NCBI GenBank assembly: GCA_905236645.1
Contig: CAJOMZ010000049.1
Coordinates: forward strand, 1-34,217
DNA: 34,217 nucleotides
Reading direction: 5' to 3'
From: an uncultured Bacteroidales bacterium
GTDB lineage: Bacteria > Bacteroidota > Bacteroidia > Bacteroidales > P3
Shown here one piece after another: positions 17,569-25,483 of this stretch. Numbering within the stretch: the stretch's first letter is position 1; every line of letters begins with the position of its first letter. A program made the position numbers and the translations under genes. The notes under the pieces were generated by a model that had not been told where the DNA came from, did no database searches, and saw only the letters and a list, made by a program, of their open reading frames with translations.

Positions 17569-19066
17569 CTACAATCCCGACGTGCTCAACTGCCTTGCCA
17601 ACCTCAGCAACGACGAAGTCTTCACTCCGCCGGCGGTTGCCAGTCGGATGCTCGACCTGTTGCCTGCCGAGCTCTTCAGCTCGCCCGACACAAAATTTCT
17701 CGATCCCTTCTCGAAGAGCGGCGTCTTCCTGCGCGAAGTGGTGAAGCGTCTCGACCGAGGTCTGCAAGAGGCTATTCCCGACCGCCGCCGGCGCATCGAC
17801 CATATATTGCACCATCAGGTCTTTGGCATAGCCATCACAGAGCTTACGGCACACCTCAGCCGCCGCACCCTTTATTGCAGCCGCTCGGCCGACAGCCGCT
17901 ACAGTGTCAGCCACTTCGACACGCCCGAAGGCAATCTGCTCTACACGCCTTTGCATCACACCTGGGGCAGAAACGACAAATGCATCTACTGTGGGGCCAG
18001 CCGCTCGGTCTACGACCGTGACGATGCCGCCGAGCAGTATGCCTATCAATTCATTCATACCGACAACCCACAAAAGATATTTCCCAATATGAAGTTTGAT
18101 GTTATCATCGGAAACCCACCGTACCAAATGAGCGACGGAGGGGCACAAGCCAGTGCGATACCTTTATACCACAAGTTCGTTGAGCAGTCGATGTCGCTTA
18201 ACCCAAGATACCTGATTATGATTGTTCCTGCGAGGTGGTTTGCAGGAGGAAGGGGCCTTGATTCGTTTAGGAGCAAAATGCTCTCGGACAAGCGTGTTCG
18301 CATAATCCACGATTTCTTCAACTCTAACGATGTATTCCCTGGCATCGATTTGTCGGGTGGTGTCTGCTTCTTTCTCTGGGATAGAGACAATATGGGCGAA
18401 TGCAGCATAACATCCGTGCTTAATGGGGAAAGCACAGTGCTAAACCGTCCCTTGATAGAGGAAAACGTTAATGTCTTTATACGGTTTAATCAGGCAATAA
18501 CCATTGTGCGTAAAGTCAAGGCGCTCAAAGAGGACTTGTTTTCGGATATAGTCAGTTCGCAGAAGCCCTTTGGTTTGCGTACATACGTCCAGGGAAAGGA
18601 AAAAAGTCCATTGGACAATATCCTGCTGTATTCCAACAAAAATGCTGACAAAGGTGGCGAAGGATACATATCACTTGACGAAATTATTGCACATCGGGAA
18701 TGGGTGGATATGCACAAAGTCTATATCTCAAGAGCTTACGGAGAACGAGGCGATTTCCCATACTTGGTAACTGGCAAACCCTTTTACGGCAAACCGAAAA
18801 GCTGTTGCACTGAGACTTATCTGACAATAGGCCCTTTCAACGAAAAAACCGAGACTGACAACGTTATTACTTATATCCGCACAAGGTTTTTCAGATTCCT
18901 TGTATTGCTTGTGAAAAATACCCAGGATGCCCCTGCCCGTGTTTATTCTCTTGTCCCTATGCAGGACTTCAGCCACCCGTGGACCGACGAGATGCTTTAT
19001 AAGAAGTACGGCTTGGAACAGAAAGAGATAGACTTTATTGAGCAGATGATTCGCCCGATGGAATAG
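17555..19066 (+). CDS. Eco57I-type N6-adenine DNA methyltransferase
   Basis: A 503-residue protein starting MERNNYNPDV; the in-frame ATG at 17465 lies well inside the previous gene and is rejected. NDEVFTPPAVASRMLDLLP and FLDPFSKSGVFL (48-59) form the SAM site; its first glycine is replaced by Lys. A CIYCG pair at 143-147 may bind zinc. VIIGNPPYQM (NPPY 187-190) is the catalytic motif of N6-adenine methylases. The rest (YLIMIVPARWFAGGRGL, SGGVCFFLW) matches Eco57I-like enzymes and should hold the target-recognition region. G+C drops from near 60% before about 18060 to about 40-48% in most sampled lines afterwards, so the second half may have been exchanged. A restriction-modification or defence role is inferred from its neighbours. 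Confidence 0.85.
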   Translation: MERNNYNPDVLNCLANLSNDEVFTPPAVASRMLDLLPAELFSSPDTKFLDPFSKSGVFLREVVKRLDRGLQEAIPDRRRRIDHILHHQVFGIAITELTAHLSRRTLYCSRSADSRYSVSHFDTPEGNLLYTPLHHTWGRNDKCIYCGASRSVYDRDDAAEQYAYQFIHTDNPQKIFPNMKFDVIIGNPPYQMSDGGAQASAIPLYHKFVEQSMSLNPRYLIMIVPARWFAGGRGLDSFRSKMLSDKRVRIIHDFFNSNDVFPGIDLSGGVCFFLWDRDNMGECSITSVLNGESTVLNRPLIEENVNVFIRFNQAITIVRKVKALKEDLFSDIVSSQKPFGLRTYVQGKEKSPLDNILLYSNKNADKGGEGYISLDEIIAHREWVDMHKVYISRAYGERGDFPYLVTGKPFYGKPKSCCTETYLTIGPFNEKTETDNVITYIRTRFFRFLVLLVKNTQDAPARVYSLVPMQDFSHPWTDEMLYKKYGLEQKEIDFIEQMIRPME

Positions 19067-19160
19067 GCGGGAACAATCGGAAAAAACAACACATTTTGTC
19101 CTTTGAAATACTGTATGCAGCGGCGCGGAACACTTGCGTCCATCACCCTGTCCGAACCAT

Positions 19161-19275
19161 ACCAACTTCGGTCGTTGTCCAGTCGTTGTCCAGTTGTTGT
19201 CCAGTTGTTGTCCAGTCATTGACTGGACAACAACTGGACAACAACTGGACAACGACTGGACAACGACCAGTTGGT
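19161..19275. repeat. Intergenic palindrome, copy 2 (most complete)
   Basis: The left arm is ACCAACT, a TC bulge, GGTCG, then four GTTGTCCAGTY-type units; the right arm is the full reverse complement ending CGACC-AGTTGGT. It is nearly perfect over about 55 bp per arm. It lies in the 351-bp gap between the methylase and helicase genes, which run in the same direction. Nothing else is recognised in that gap: 19276-19417 has no consensus promoter. Confidence 0.94.
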
Positions 19276-19417
19276 GCTGTGAAAGCCTGTAAATGAATCA
19301 GTTGTGAAACGGGGTTGGAAACTGGATGTTTTTGTGGATAAATGGTTGGGAATGTGATGGTTGGCGCGGCTGCAACGGCAAATCGTTAAGAAAATTACAA
19401 AAAAATGATAATCGAAT

Positions 19418-22192
19418 ATGGCCAAAAATGACCTTTTCTTCAAGAAGAGCGAGGCGCAGCCTATAGTGTATGCCTACGAGCATATCGGTGTGCCCGAGCA
19501 CGAGGGCGCTATCAAGCTGGGCTATACCACGCGCACTGCCGAGATTCGTGCCGCCGAACAGAACCGCACGGCGCAGGTGCGCTACCGCATATTGCGTTGG
19601 TGGCCCGCAATGCGGGCCGACGGCACCTCGTTCACCGACAATACGGTGTTTCGGCTGCTCGACGCAGCGCATATACCCAACATCGGCGGCGAATGGTACC
19701 GTTGCCCGCTGGCCACTATAGAGCGCGCAGTGCGCAGCGCCCAGATGGGCAGCGAAACTATGTTGCAGCGCACGCAGACTTTCGCTATGCGCCCGGAGCA
19801 GCGGCGCACCGTCGACGACACGTCGGCCTATTTCAAAAGCTTCAGCGCCGACCCCGACAACCGCGGACTGACGCCCCACTACCTGTGGAATGCCAAGATG
19901 CGCTTTGGCAAGACCTTTACCACCTATCAGCTTGCCCTCAGAATGGGCTGGCAAAGGCTGCTGGTGCTCACCTTCAAGCCTGCCGTAAAGACGGCCTGGA
20001 AGGACGACCTTCTGCAGCACGTGGACTTCGCAGGATGGCAGTTCTGCGAGAAGCAGGGCGACCGTGGGTTCAACCCTGTCGACGAGCGGCGGCCGTTTGT
20101 CTGCTTTGCCTCGTTTCAGGACGTGTTGGGTCGCAACGCAGCCGGCGGCATCAAGGCCACCAACGAGTGGATACAGACGATTGATTGGGACTGCATAGTG
20201 CTCGACGAGTACCACTTCGGCGCCTGGGGCAGGCGCGCCAAGGACTTTTACGGCAAGGCCACACAGCAGAGCGAGGAGGTCGACGCCCTGATGACAGAGG
20301 ACGACAGCCGCAGCGAGAAGCAGAGCCGCGAGATGTATGACGAGGAACTGATGCCGCTGCGCACCGGTGCCTATCTTTACCTGAGCGGCACGCCCTTCCG
20401 CGCCATAGCCAACGGCGAATTCATAGAGGAGCAGATAAGCAACTGGACCTACAGCGACGAGCAGCGGGCCAAAGAGGAATGGCAAGGCGACGGGAATCCA
20501 TACGCTGCGCTGCCCAAGATGGTGATGCTCACCTACCGTATGCCCGACAGCATCACCGAGGTCGCAGGCCAAGGCGAGTTTGACGAATTCGACCTCAACG
20601 AGTTTTTCAGGGCGGAATTCGTGAGTGACCGAAGCGGAGCGAACGATGGCAATCGCGAAGAGACCGCCCGCTTCATTCACGAGGAGTATGTGCAGAAGTG
20701 GCTTGACCTGATACGCGGTTCCTACAAGGAGAATATAGTCAGCGATTTGAAACTGGGTGTAGAGAAGCCACCGATGCCTTACAGCGACGGACAGCTGGTG
20801 AACTGCCTGCAGCACACCTACTGGTTCCTGCCCGGGGTGGCTGCTTGCAAGGCAATGGCCGAGATGCTGGCACGTCCGGTAAACCGCTTCTATAAAGACT
20901 ATAAGGTCGTTGTGGCGGCAGGCAACGAGGCCGGCATCGGCGCCCGTGCCCTCGACGAGGTCTACGCCGCTATGGAAAACCCGCAGCAGAGCAAGACCAT
21001 CACCCTTTCGTGCGGCAAGCTCTCCACAGGTGTCACCGTCAAGCCGTGGACGGGCATACTTATGCTGCGCAACACCACCAGCCCCGAGACCTACTTCCAG
21101 ACCGCCTTCCGCGTGCAGAGCCCGTGGACGGTTCGGGACGAGAATGGCCGTGAGGTTGTTCTGAAACCTATTTGCTATCTGTTTGACTTTGCCCCCAACC
21201 GTGCCTTGCGTCTGGTGCAGGAATACAGCTGCCAGCTCAACGTGCACGAGACCAACCCCGAGAAGAAGGTGGCCGAGTTTATCCGTTTCCTGCCGGTTCT
21301 GGCCTACGATGGCAGCAGTATGAGGGAGATAGACGCTGCCGGCATCCTTGATATGGCAATGAGCGGCACCACAGCCACCCTGCTTGCCCGCCGCTGGGAG
21401 AGCGCTATGCTGGTGAACGTCGACAATATAACCCTGCAACGGCTGATGGGAAGCCCTGACGCTATGCGGGCCCTGATGAGCATTGAAGGCTTCCGCTCGC
21501 TCAACGAGGATATAGAGACCATAATCAACAAAAGCGAGAAAGTCAAGAATGCCAAGAAAAAGGGCGACAAACTCACTGAAAAGGAGAGGAAAGAACTGTC
21601 GGACGACGAGAAGGAATACCGTAGCCGTCGCGATGAGATTCGGCAGAAGCTGATTAAGTTTGCCACTCGTATACCTGTTTTTATGTATCTCACCGACAAT
21701 CGCGAATACTGTCTGAAGGATGTCATAAGCCAGTTGGAACCGGAGCTGTTCCGCAAGGTGACAGGACTGAAGACAGGCGACTTTGAGCTGCTGGTAAGTT
21801 TAGGGGTGTTCAACGACGAGTTGATGAACGATGCTGTCTACAAGTTCAAACGCTACGAGGACAGCAGTTTGGTCTATACTGGTATCGACACTCGCGAGGG
21901 TACGGTCGTAGGCCTGTGGGACACCGCTGTGGATATGCGCAATATGGAAGAACTGGAAGAGGCCTTGCCTGTAGCTCGCGAGCCGGTTGTGGCATACGAG
22001 CCCGATGCTGCACCTGCATCGGCTGTGAAAGAACGTCCGCTTGCCGTGGGCGACACGGTGGTGCACAAGAGCCTCGGGGCAGGCACGGTGGAGTCGTTTG
22101 ATGGGAAATACCTCTTTGTCCGTTTCGGCGACAGGGTGCGCAAGTTTATGCTCCACAATGCGTTTGAACAGGGCTATCTGAGGCTGGAATAA
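19418..22192 (+). CDS. GIY-YIG-like / SF2 helicase fusion, putative restriction subunit
   Basis: A 924-residue protein. Residues of about 15-105 (IVYAYEHIG, IKLGYTTRTAEIRAAEQN) look like a T5orf172/GIY-YIG nuclease domain. An SF2 ATPase follows: NAKMRFGKTFTT (158-169) as Walker A with K165, LLVLTFKPAV as motif Ia, and VLDEYHFGAWG with D263/E264/H266 as motif II. YLSGTPFRA is motif III, and LSCGKLSTGVTVKPW and QTAFRVQSPW are motifs V and VI. A lysine-rich coiled region follows (about residues 695-740). The last 50 residues (VGDTVVHKSLGAGTVESFDGKYLFVRF) resemble the Tudor-like tail of UvrD/PcrA. The layout suggests ATP-driven DNA translocation coupled to cleavage, with the two methylase-like genes upstream as modification partners. 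It converges with the next gene at 10 bp. Confidence 0.78.
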   Translation: MAKNDLFFKKSEAQPIVYAYEHIGVPEHEGAIKLGYTTRTAEIRAAEQNRTAQVRYRILRWWPAMRADGTSFTDNTVFRLLDAAHIPNIGGEWYRCPLATIERAVRSAQMGSETMLQRTQTFAMRPEQRRTVDDTSAYFKSFSADPDNRGLTPHYLWNAKMRFGKTFTTYQLALRMGWQRLLVLTFKPAVKTAWKDDLLQHVDFAGWQFCEKQGDRGFNPVDERRPFVCFASFQDVLGRNAAGGIKATNEWIQTIDWDCIVLDEYHFGAWGRRAKDFYGKATQQSEEVDALMTEDDSRSEKQSREMYDEELMPLRTGAYLYLSGTPFRAIANGEFIEEQISNWTYSDEQRAKEEWQGDGNPYAALPKMVMLTYRMPDSITEVAGQGEFDEFDLNEFFRAEFVSDRSGANDGNREETARFIHEEYVQKWLDLIRGSYKENIVSDLKLGVEKPPMPYSDGQLVNCLQHTYWFLPGVAACKAMAEMLARPVNRFYKDYKVVVAAGNEAGIGARALDEVYAAMENPQQSKTITLSCGKLSTGVTVKPWTGILMLRNTTSPETYFQTAFRVQSPWTVRDENGREVVLKPICYLFDFAPNRALRLVQEYSCQLNVHETNPEKKVAEFIRFLPVLAYDGSSMREIDAAGILDMAMSGTTATLLARRWESAMLVNVDNITLQRLMGSPDAMRALMSIEGFRSLNEDIETIINKSEKVKNAKKKGDKLTEKERKELSDDEKEYRSRRDEIRQKLIKFATRIPVFMYLTDNREYCLKDVISQLEPELFRKVTGLKTGDFELLVSLGVFNDELMNDAVYKFKRYEDSSLVYTGIDTREGTVVGLWDTAVDMRNMEELEEALPVAREPVVAYEPDAAPASAVKERPLAVGDTVVHKSLGAGTVESFDGKYLFVRFGDRVRKFMLHNAFEQGYLRLE

Positions 22193-22202
22193 AGGTGTGG
22201 GG

Positions 22203-23369
22203 TCAGAATCCTATCTCGATGCCTATTTCGTGGAGCCGGCTTGAGGTGTAGAGCGACAGCAGGTTGGCGGTGAGGCTTATGCGGCGCACAGGGCCGTGCG
22301 GAAGGGCAAGGCCGACGCCCATAGTGAGCCGCCAGGGGTTGAGGACGGAGCTGTTTCCTGCCTTGATTCCGGTTGGGCGCGAGGCGGCGAGGCTGTGCGA
22401 CGGGGCGATGCTGAGGTTCCACCCGATGTCTTTGCCCTGGGGCGTGAAGTTGAAGGTGAGCGGCAGGCTGGCATAGAGGCTGAAGGTGCTGCTGAGCTCG
22501 GGCTCGCCGACAGGGTGGATTGCGGTGGCTCCGCCCCCGTCGATACCGTTCGTCGTTGCGAAATCATACGTGGTCACTTCTGCCTGATGGGAATAGCCGC
22601 TGAGGGCGACGCCGACTTCCAGTCCCTGCCCCTTGCCTAAGGGGATGGAGTAGTTTATGCCTACATTTGCCGCAAGGGTTGAGCTTGGCGACACACTGGT
22701 GTAGGGCGCTGTGGTGTTGGAATAAGGGTTTGCCGGCAATGCGTTTTCGGTAATGTCGGCATTGCCTGCGCCTATTCTGGGCAGGGCGGAGGCTCCTATC
22801 GATGCGGCGAGGCGGAACCGTCTGTTGTTGCCTTCGGATGGCTGGAATGCAGTGTTGTCGGCCAGCATTATGTCTTGGAAATCATAAGGCTGGCCGGGAT
22901 GTTGCGGCGTGTCCTTGCGGCTCGGGGCGCTGGGTTGTGTGGAGTCGGTGCCGCTTGAAGACGGCGTTGCTGCGGGCGCAGCAGGGTCTGTGGTTTGTCG
23001 GGGCGCGTTGACTTCCTGCGTCGGGCGCGGCTCAGGCAGGGGCCGGGGGGCTGTGGCACCAGGCTTCGTGTTGTGTTGTGCAATGCTGCAGGGTTTTTGT
23101 GGCACCGGCACTTGGTCGGGCTCCTGGGTGGGCGCTTGCGGGGTGGCTATGGCTTCGTGTCGGGCGACGACCGTTCTTTCCGCTTGCCGCGGCGTTGCAA
23201 GTTGGCGCAAGGTCCATACGGAAGCAGCCACCAGTACGGCCGCGCACACCGTCAGTACACGCCGTTTCTGTCTGCGGGCCAGGCTGTGCAGCGTGCCGGC
23301 GGCTTGTTGCTGCTGCCGGCGGTCGTTGCCGTATTGCTCTAATATGTCTTCTATATCGTTCTGATTCAT
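22203..23369 (-). CDS. Dual-membrane-spanning anti-sigma-like protein (Dma-type)
   Basis: A 388-residue protein with three parts. Residues 1-36 are polar and helical (DIEDILEQYGNDRRQQQQ…), a likely cytosolic sigma-binding segment. A single inner-membrane helix follows (RRVLTVCAAVLVAASVW, about 37-53). A long proline/threonine/alanine-rich periplasmic linker to about 165 leads into a C-terminal domain of alternating strands (LAANVGINYSIPLG, LSSTFSLYASLPLTFNF) that ends in IEIGF, as outer-membrane barrels do. Its start overlaps the stop of the ECF sigma gene (ATGA). This architecture and order match the dual membrane-spanning anti-sigma factors described in Bacteroides thetaiotaomicron. I infer that it holds the sigma factor inactive and senses the outer membrane. 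Confidence 0.8.
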   Translation of the reverse strand: MNQNDIEDILEQYGNDRRQQQQAAGTLHSLARRQKRRVLTVCAAVLVAASVWTLRQLATPRQAERTVVARHEAIATPQAPTQEPDQVPVPQKPCSIAQHNTKPGATAPRPLPEPRPTQEVNAPRQTTDPAAPAATPSSSGTDSTQPSAPSRKDTPQHPGQPYDFQDIMLADNTAFQPSEGNNRRFRLAASIGASALPRIGAGNADITENALPANPYSNTTAPYTSVSPSSTLAANVGINYSIPLGKGQGLEVGVALSGYSHQAEVTTYDFATTNGIDGGGATAIHPVGEPELSSTFSLYASLPLTFNFTPQGKDIGWNLSIAPSHSLAASRPTGIKAGNSSVLNPWRLTMGVGLALPHGPVRRISLTANLLSLYTSSRLHEIGIEIGF

Positions 23370-23842
23370 TGTTCAGTGTCGGAGGTTTGAAGTCTGTTTC
23401 TCAGTGTTGCGTAGGCGCGGCTCAGCTGCGTGGTGACGTTGGTCTCGCTGAGGCCTGTCTGCCGCGCTATCTCGCGTATGGTCATCTGCTTTGTGTATTT
23501 CATCTCTATCATTTGCCGCTGCTGCGGTGGCAAAGTGGCTATGGCCTGTTCTACCTTGCGGTAGCGTTCTTCGGCGTCGCCTGGGTCGTCGTCATACTGG
23601 TTGGCGTATATTTCCGAGGCTGCGGCCTCGGTGATGTTTTGCCGTTGCTTGTCGCGGCGCAGCATATCGATGCTTACGTTGCGCAGCGTTTGCATACTGA
23701 AGCCCTTGGGGTTTTTCATCAGTCCCAGTCGCCACCGTATCCGCCACAGTCGTACAAGGGTGTCCTGCACGGCGTCGTTGGCAAGGCTGTCGTCGTGGAG
23801 TATCGCTGCCGCAACTTGTCTCATCGTGGGTTGCAGCGACAC
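23366..23842 (-). CDS. ECF-type RNA polymerase sigma factor
   Basis: A protein of at least 158 residues. Region 2 is seen in DDSLANDAVQDTLVRLWRIRWRL and NPKGFSMQTLRNVSIDMLRR. Region 4 is ATLPPQQRQMIEMKYTKQMTIREIARQTGLSETNVTTQLSRAYATLRN with its helix-turn-helix. The start is uncertain: GTG at 23842 is the first usual codon, but family-like sequence (ITTDQFINDIV) continues upstream in frame to a stop with no ATG, so an unusual start such as ATT is possible. It overlaps the anti-sigma-like gene and follows a lipoprotein gene whose promoter has an ECF-like form, so autoregulation is likely. Confidence 0.9.
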   Translation of the reverse strand: MSLQPTMRQVAAAILHDDSLANDAVQDTLVRLWRIRWRLGLMKNPKGFSMQTLRNVSIDMLRRDKQRQNITEAAASEIYANQYDDDPGDAEERYRKVEQAIATLPPQQRQMIEMKYTKQMTIREIARQTGLSETNVTTQLSRAYATLRNRLQTSDTEQ

Positions 23843-23917
23843 GATGTCGTTTATGAACTGGTCGGTGGTTATTTTGATTGGGGTTCTTGTAATGTTTGTT
23901 TACTGTGTGCCGGTTGC

Positions 23918-24367
23918 TTAGAAGGTGTGCTCGTAGACTATGGTTGATTCAGGGCTCCCGCAGAAGAGGCTTTCCACTTTGACGACCAGTGTGAACGGTC
24001 GGGAAGGAAGGTCGTTTATCTGGAAGGAGTTGTTGTATAGGCAGATGCAGTTGGTCAGTCCTTGCTCGCCCACGTGCTCTGTCACGGTCACTACATTGCC
24101 GCTTGTTTCCACAGTGGTGGTGATGTGTTGCTCGCCGCAGTCGAGCACAATGTTGTAATGTGCCACCTGCATCGGGTGGCCGTCGCCCGGCCACGAAACA
24201 ACGATAGAGTCGGTGCTCATATCTTTTGCTGCCAGCCGGTCGGTGTCGGTATGGCAGTCCGACGTGTTGATGTTGGAAATGAAGGGGGTTCTCGGTTCGT
24301 CCTTTTCGCAAGCCCACAGCATTGCGATGATGATTGTGGCGGCAGCCAAGAGTCTTATGTTTTTCAT
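23918..24367 (-). CDS. Lipoprotein leading the ECF sigma operon
   Basis: A 149-residue protein with a lipoprotein signal (MKNIRLLAAATIIIAMLWAC, Cys at 20) followed by EKDEP. The mature part has strand-like segments (DSIVVSWPGDGHPMQVAHYNIVLDC, FTLVVKVESLFC) that may form an Ig/FN3-like sandwich, with several cysteines. I do not recognise a family. It is the first gene after the minus-strand ECF promoter and lies 75 bp upstream of the sigma factor, so it is probably co-transcribed and could be a sensor partner or output of the system. Confidence 0.7.
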   Translation of the reverse strand: MKNIRLLAAATIIIAMLWACEKDEPRTPFISNINTSDCHTDTDRLAAKDMSTDSIVVSWPGDGHPMQVAHYNIVLDCGEQHITTTVETSGNVVTVTEHVGEQGLTNCICLYNNSFQINDLPSRPFTLVVKVESLFCGSPESTIVYEHTF

Positions 24368-24385
24368 TGCAAGATTTTTTGTTCA

Positions 24386-24418
24386 CCTATATAACGCGAA
24401 AATCAGCAGAATGTCACA
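24386..24418 (-). promoter_or_regulatory. Putative ECF sigma promoter, minus strand
   Basis: On the minus strand TGTGACAT (24411-24418), 13 bp, GCGTTATATAGG (24386-24397), 18 bp upstream of the lipoprotein start. The divergent gene has the same two blocks at the same spacing. Neither resembles the housekeeping TTTG/TAnnTTTG form. Confidence 0.75.
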
Positions 24419-24436
24419 CCGAAGCAGTAAAAAATT

Positions 24437-24469
24437 TGTGACATACCATCTTGCAGTGCGTTATATAGG
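24437..24469 (+). promoter_or_regulatory. Putative ECF sigma promoter, plus strand
   Basis: TGTGACAT (24437-24444), 13 bp, GCGTTATATAGG (24458-24469), 21 bp upstream of the divergent lipoprotein start. The 13-bp spacers of the two promoters are mostly unrelated, so the shared blocks stand out. Confidence 0.75.
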
Positions 24470-24490
24470 CGAACAACAAGTGAGAAATTT

Positions 24491-24907
24491 ATGAAAAAAG
24501 TCCTTTTGTCTTTGATTGTTATTATGAGCCTTGTGCTGTCGGGCTGCGAGAAAAACAAACCCCATTTCCACTATGTCGGCCCGTGCCATTGCGGTGTGGA
24601 TAACCCGCTCGAGAAGCTGGAATGGCTGCGCAAGATGGCGGAGAAGTTCGAGGCGTGGCGCGGCAAGACGCACTCGTCGATTTCGATATGCACCTATGAT
24701 TCGGGCAAAGACGGTTTCCTTGTTGATTATAATGAGAATGTCGCCGACGGACTGACAGGCTTTTACGACTGCGACGGCAACCTGCTATGCACTATTGGCG
24801 GCATTGCCGGAAACCTTTGCCCTGAATACAATATCGACCATTCGAGCATCAGCAAAATCTATTGCAACTATCCTGTCACTGTCGCCGCAATCTGCGACAA
24901 ACGCTGA
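24491..24907 (+). CDS. Cysteine-rich small lipoprotein, putative ECF target
   Basis: A 138-residue protein with a lipoprotein signal (MKKVLLSLIVIMSLVLSGC, Cys at 19). The mature part holds VDNPLEKLEWLRKMAEKF, a pattern seen in small uncharacterised Bacteroidota lipoproteins, and then FYDCDGNLLCTIGGIAGNLC, whose paired cysteines may form disulfides. I cannot assign a function. Its promoter mirrors the one in front of the sigma operon, so it is probably part of the same stress response. Confidence 0.75.
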   Translation: MKKVLLSLIVIMSLVLSGCEKNKPHFHYVGPCHCGVDNPLEKLEWLRKMAEKFEAWRGKTHSSISICTYDSGKDGFLVDYNENVADGLTGFYDCDGNLLCTIGGIAGNLCPEYNIDHSSISKIYCNYPVTVAAICDKR

Positions 24908-25008
24908 CAGCCGCTACGATTCGTGGAGCATTGAGGAAAACCAATGCGCATCCGTTATGGTCTGAACCGCAAATATATGGATTCCATTCGAGCGGATTGA
25001 AAAAATAT
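24908..25008. other. Intergenic stretch without a recognised element
   Basis: A weak hairpin GCATTG/CAATGC near 24930-24950 is not followed by a T-run. Apart from the promoter that begins at 25009, I see nothing here. Confidence 0.4.
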
Positions 25009-25039
25009 TTTGCCAGTATAAAAATAATTGCTACCTTTG
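25009..25039 (+). promoter_or_regulatory. Promoter of the hydrogenase regulator-hydG unit
   Basis: TTTG (25009-25012), 19 bp, TACCTTTG (25032-25039): a full Bacteroidota consensus, with a leader of about 60 nt. Confidence 0.83.
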
Positions 25040-25106
25040 TTGCGTCGTTTCAAAAGAGCGAAACGGCGCAACTTGTTGTAAATCTAATCCAAAAGCGAAT
25101 ACTCTG

Positions 25107-25355
25107 ATGGAAAAGAGAATAGGAACAATAACAATACTCGTGGCCGACCGCAGTCAGTCGGCGCAAATCAATCCCATTATATCGGACTTCTCCGACATCA
25201 TTCTTTGTCGGCAAGGGTTGCCGTTCCAGCAGCGCGCTGTGGCGGTGATATCGCTTATTGTCGAAGGCAGCGTGGACCGCATCAACGCCCTTACGGGGCG
25301 GCTGGGCCGCATTGCCGGTGTCGAAAGCAAAGCGGTAGTGACGAAGGCAAGTTGA
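25107..25355 (+). CDS. TM1266-type putative regulator of the [FeFe]-hydrogenase system
   Basis: An 82-residue ACT/NikR-like small protein: MEKRIGTITILVADRSQSAQ, then SDFSDIILCRQGLP and ISLIVEGSVDRINALTGRLGRIAGVESKAVV. This is the pattern of the iron-only hydrogenase system putative regulator family. Such proteins are encoded beside hydE, hydF and hydG; their mode of action is unproven. The hydG gene follows 128 bp later, supporting the assignment. Confidence 0.85.
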   Translation: MEKRIGTITILVADRSQSAQINPIISDFSDIILCRQGLPFQQRAVAVISLIVEGSVDRINALTGRLGRIAGVESKAVVTKAS

Positions 25356-25371
25356 AAGCAGGAAACGGAAT

Positions 25372-25445
25372 CTTTTATAATAGTATTATCCTTATAAAAA
25401 GCCCGTTATGCCTAAAATGCCTAATCAGCCTAAAATACCTAACCA
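25372..25445. repeat. Inverted repeat and four 9-bp tandem units between the regulator and hydG
   Basis: An inverted repeat CTTTTATAA (25372-25380) / TTATAAAAAG (25392-25401) is followed by GCCTAAAAT, GCCTAATCA, GCCTAAAAT and ACCTAACCA at 25410-25445. Neither forms a terminator. They may be an operator or an RNA element controlling hydG. Confidence 0.6.
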
Positions 25446-25483
25446 CCCAGAATCATAACAATAATCCATAAAACATAAATCTT

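Noticed and set aside
19298-21439. A 713-codon open frame antisense to the helicase gene
   Set aside because: The helicase on the plus strand has its ATPase motifs in order; the antisense translation has no family features and starts in an intergenic gap.
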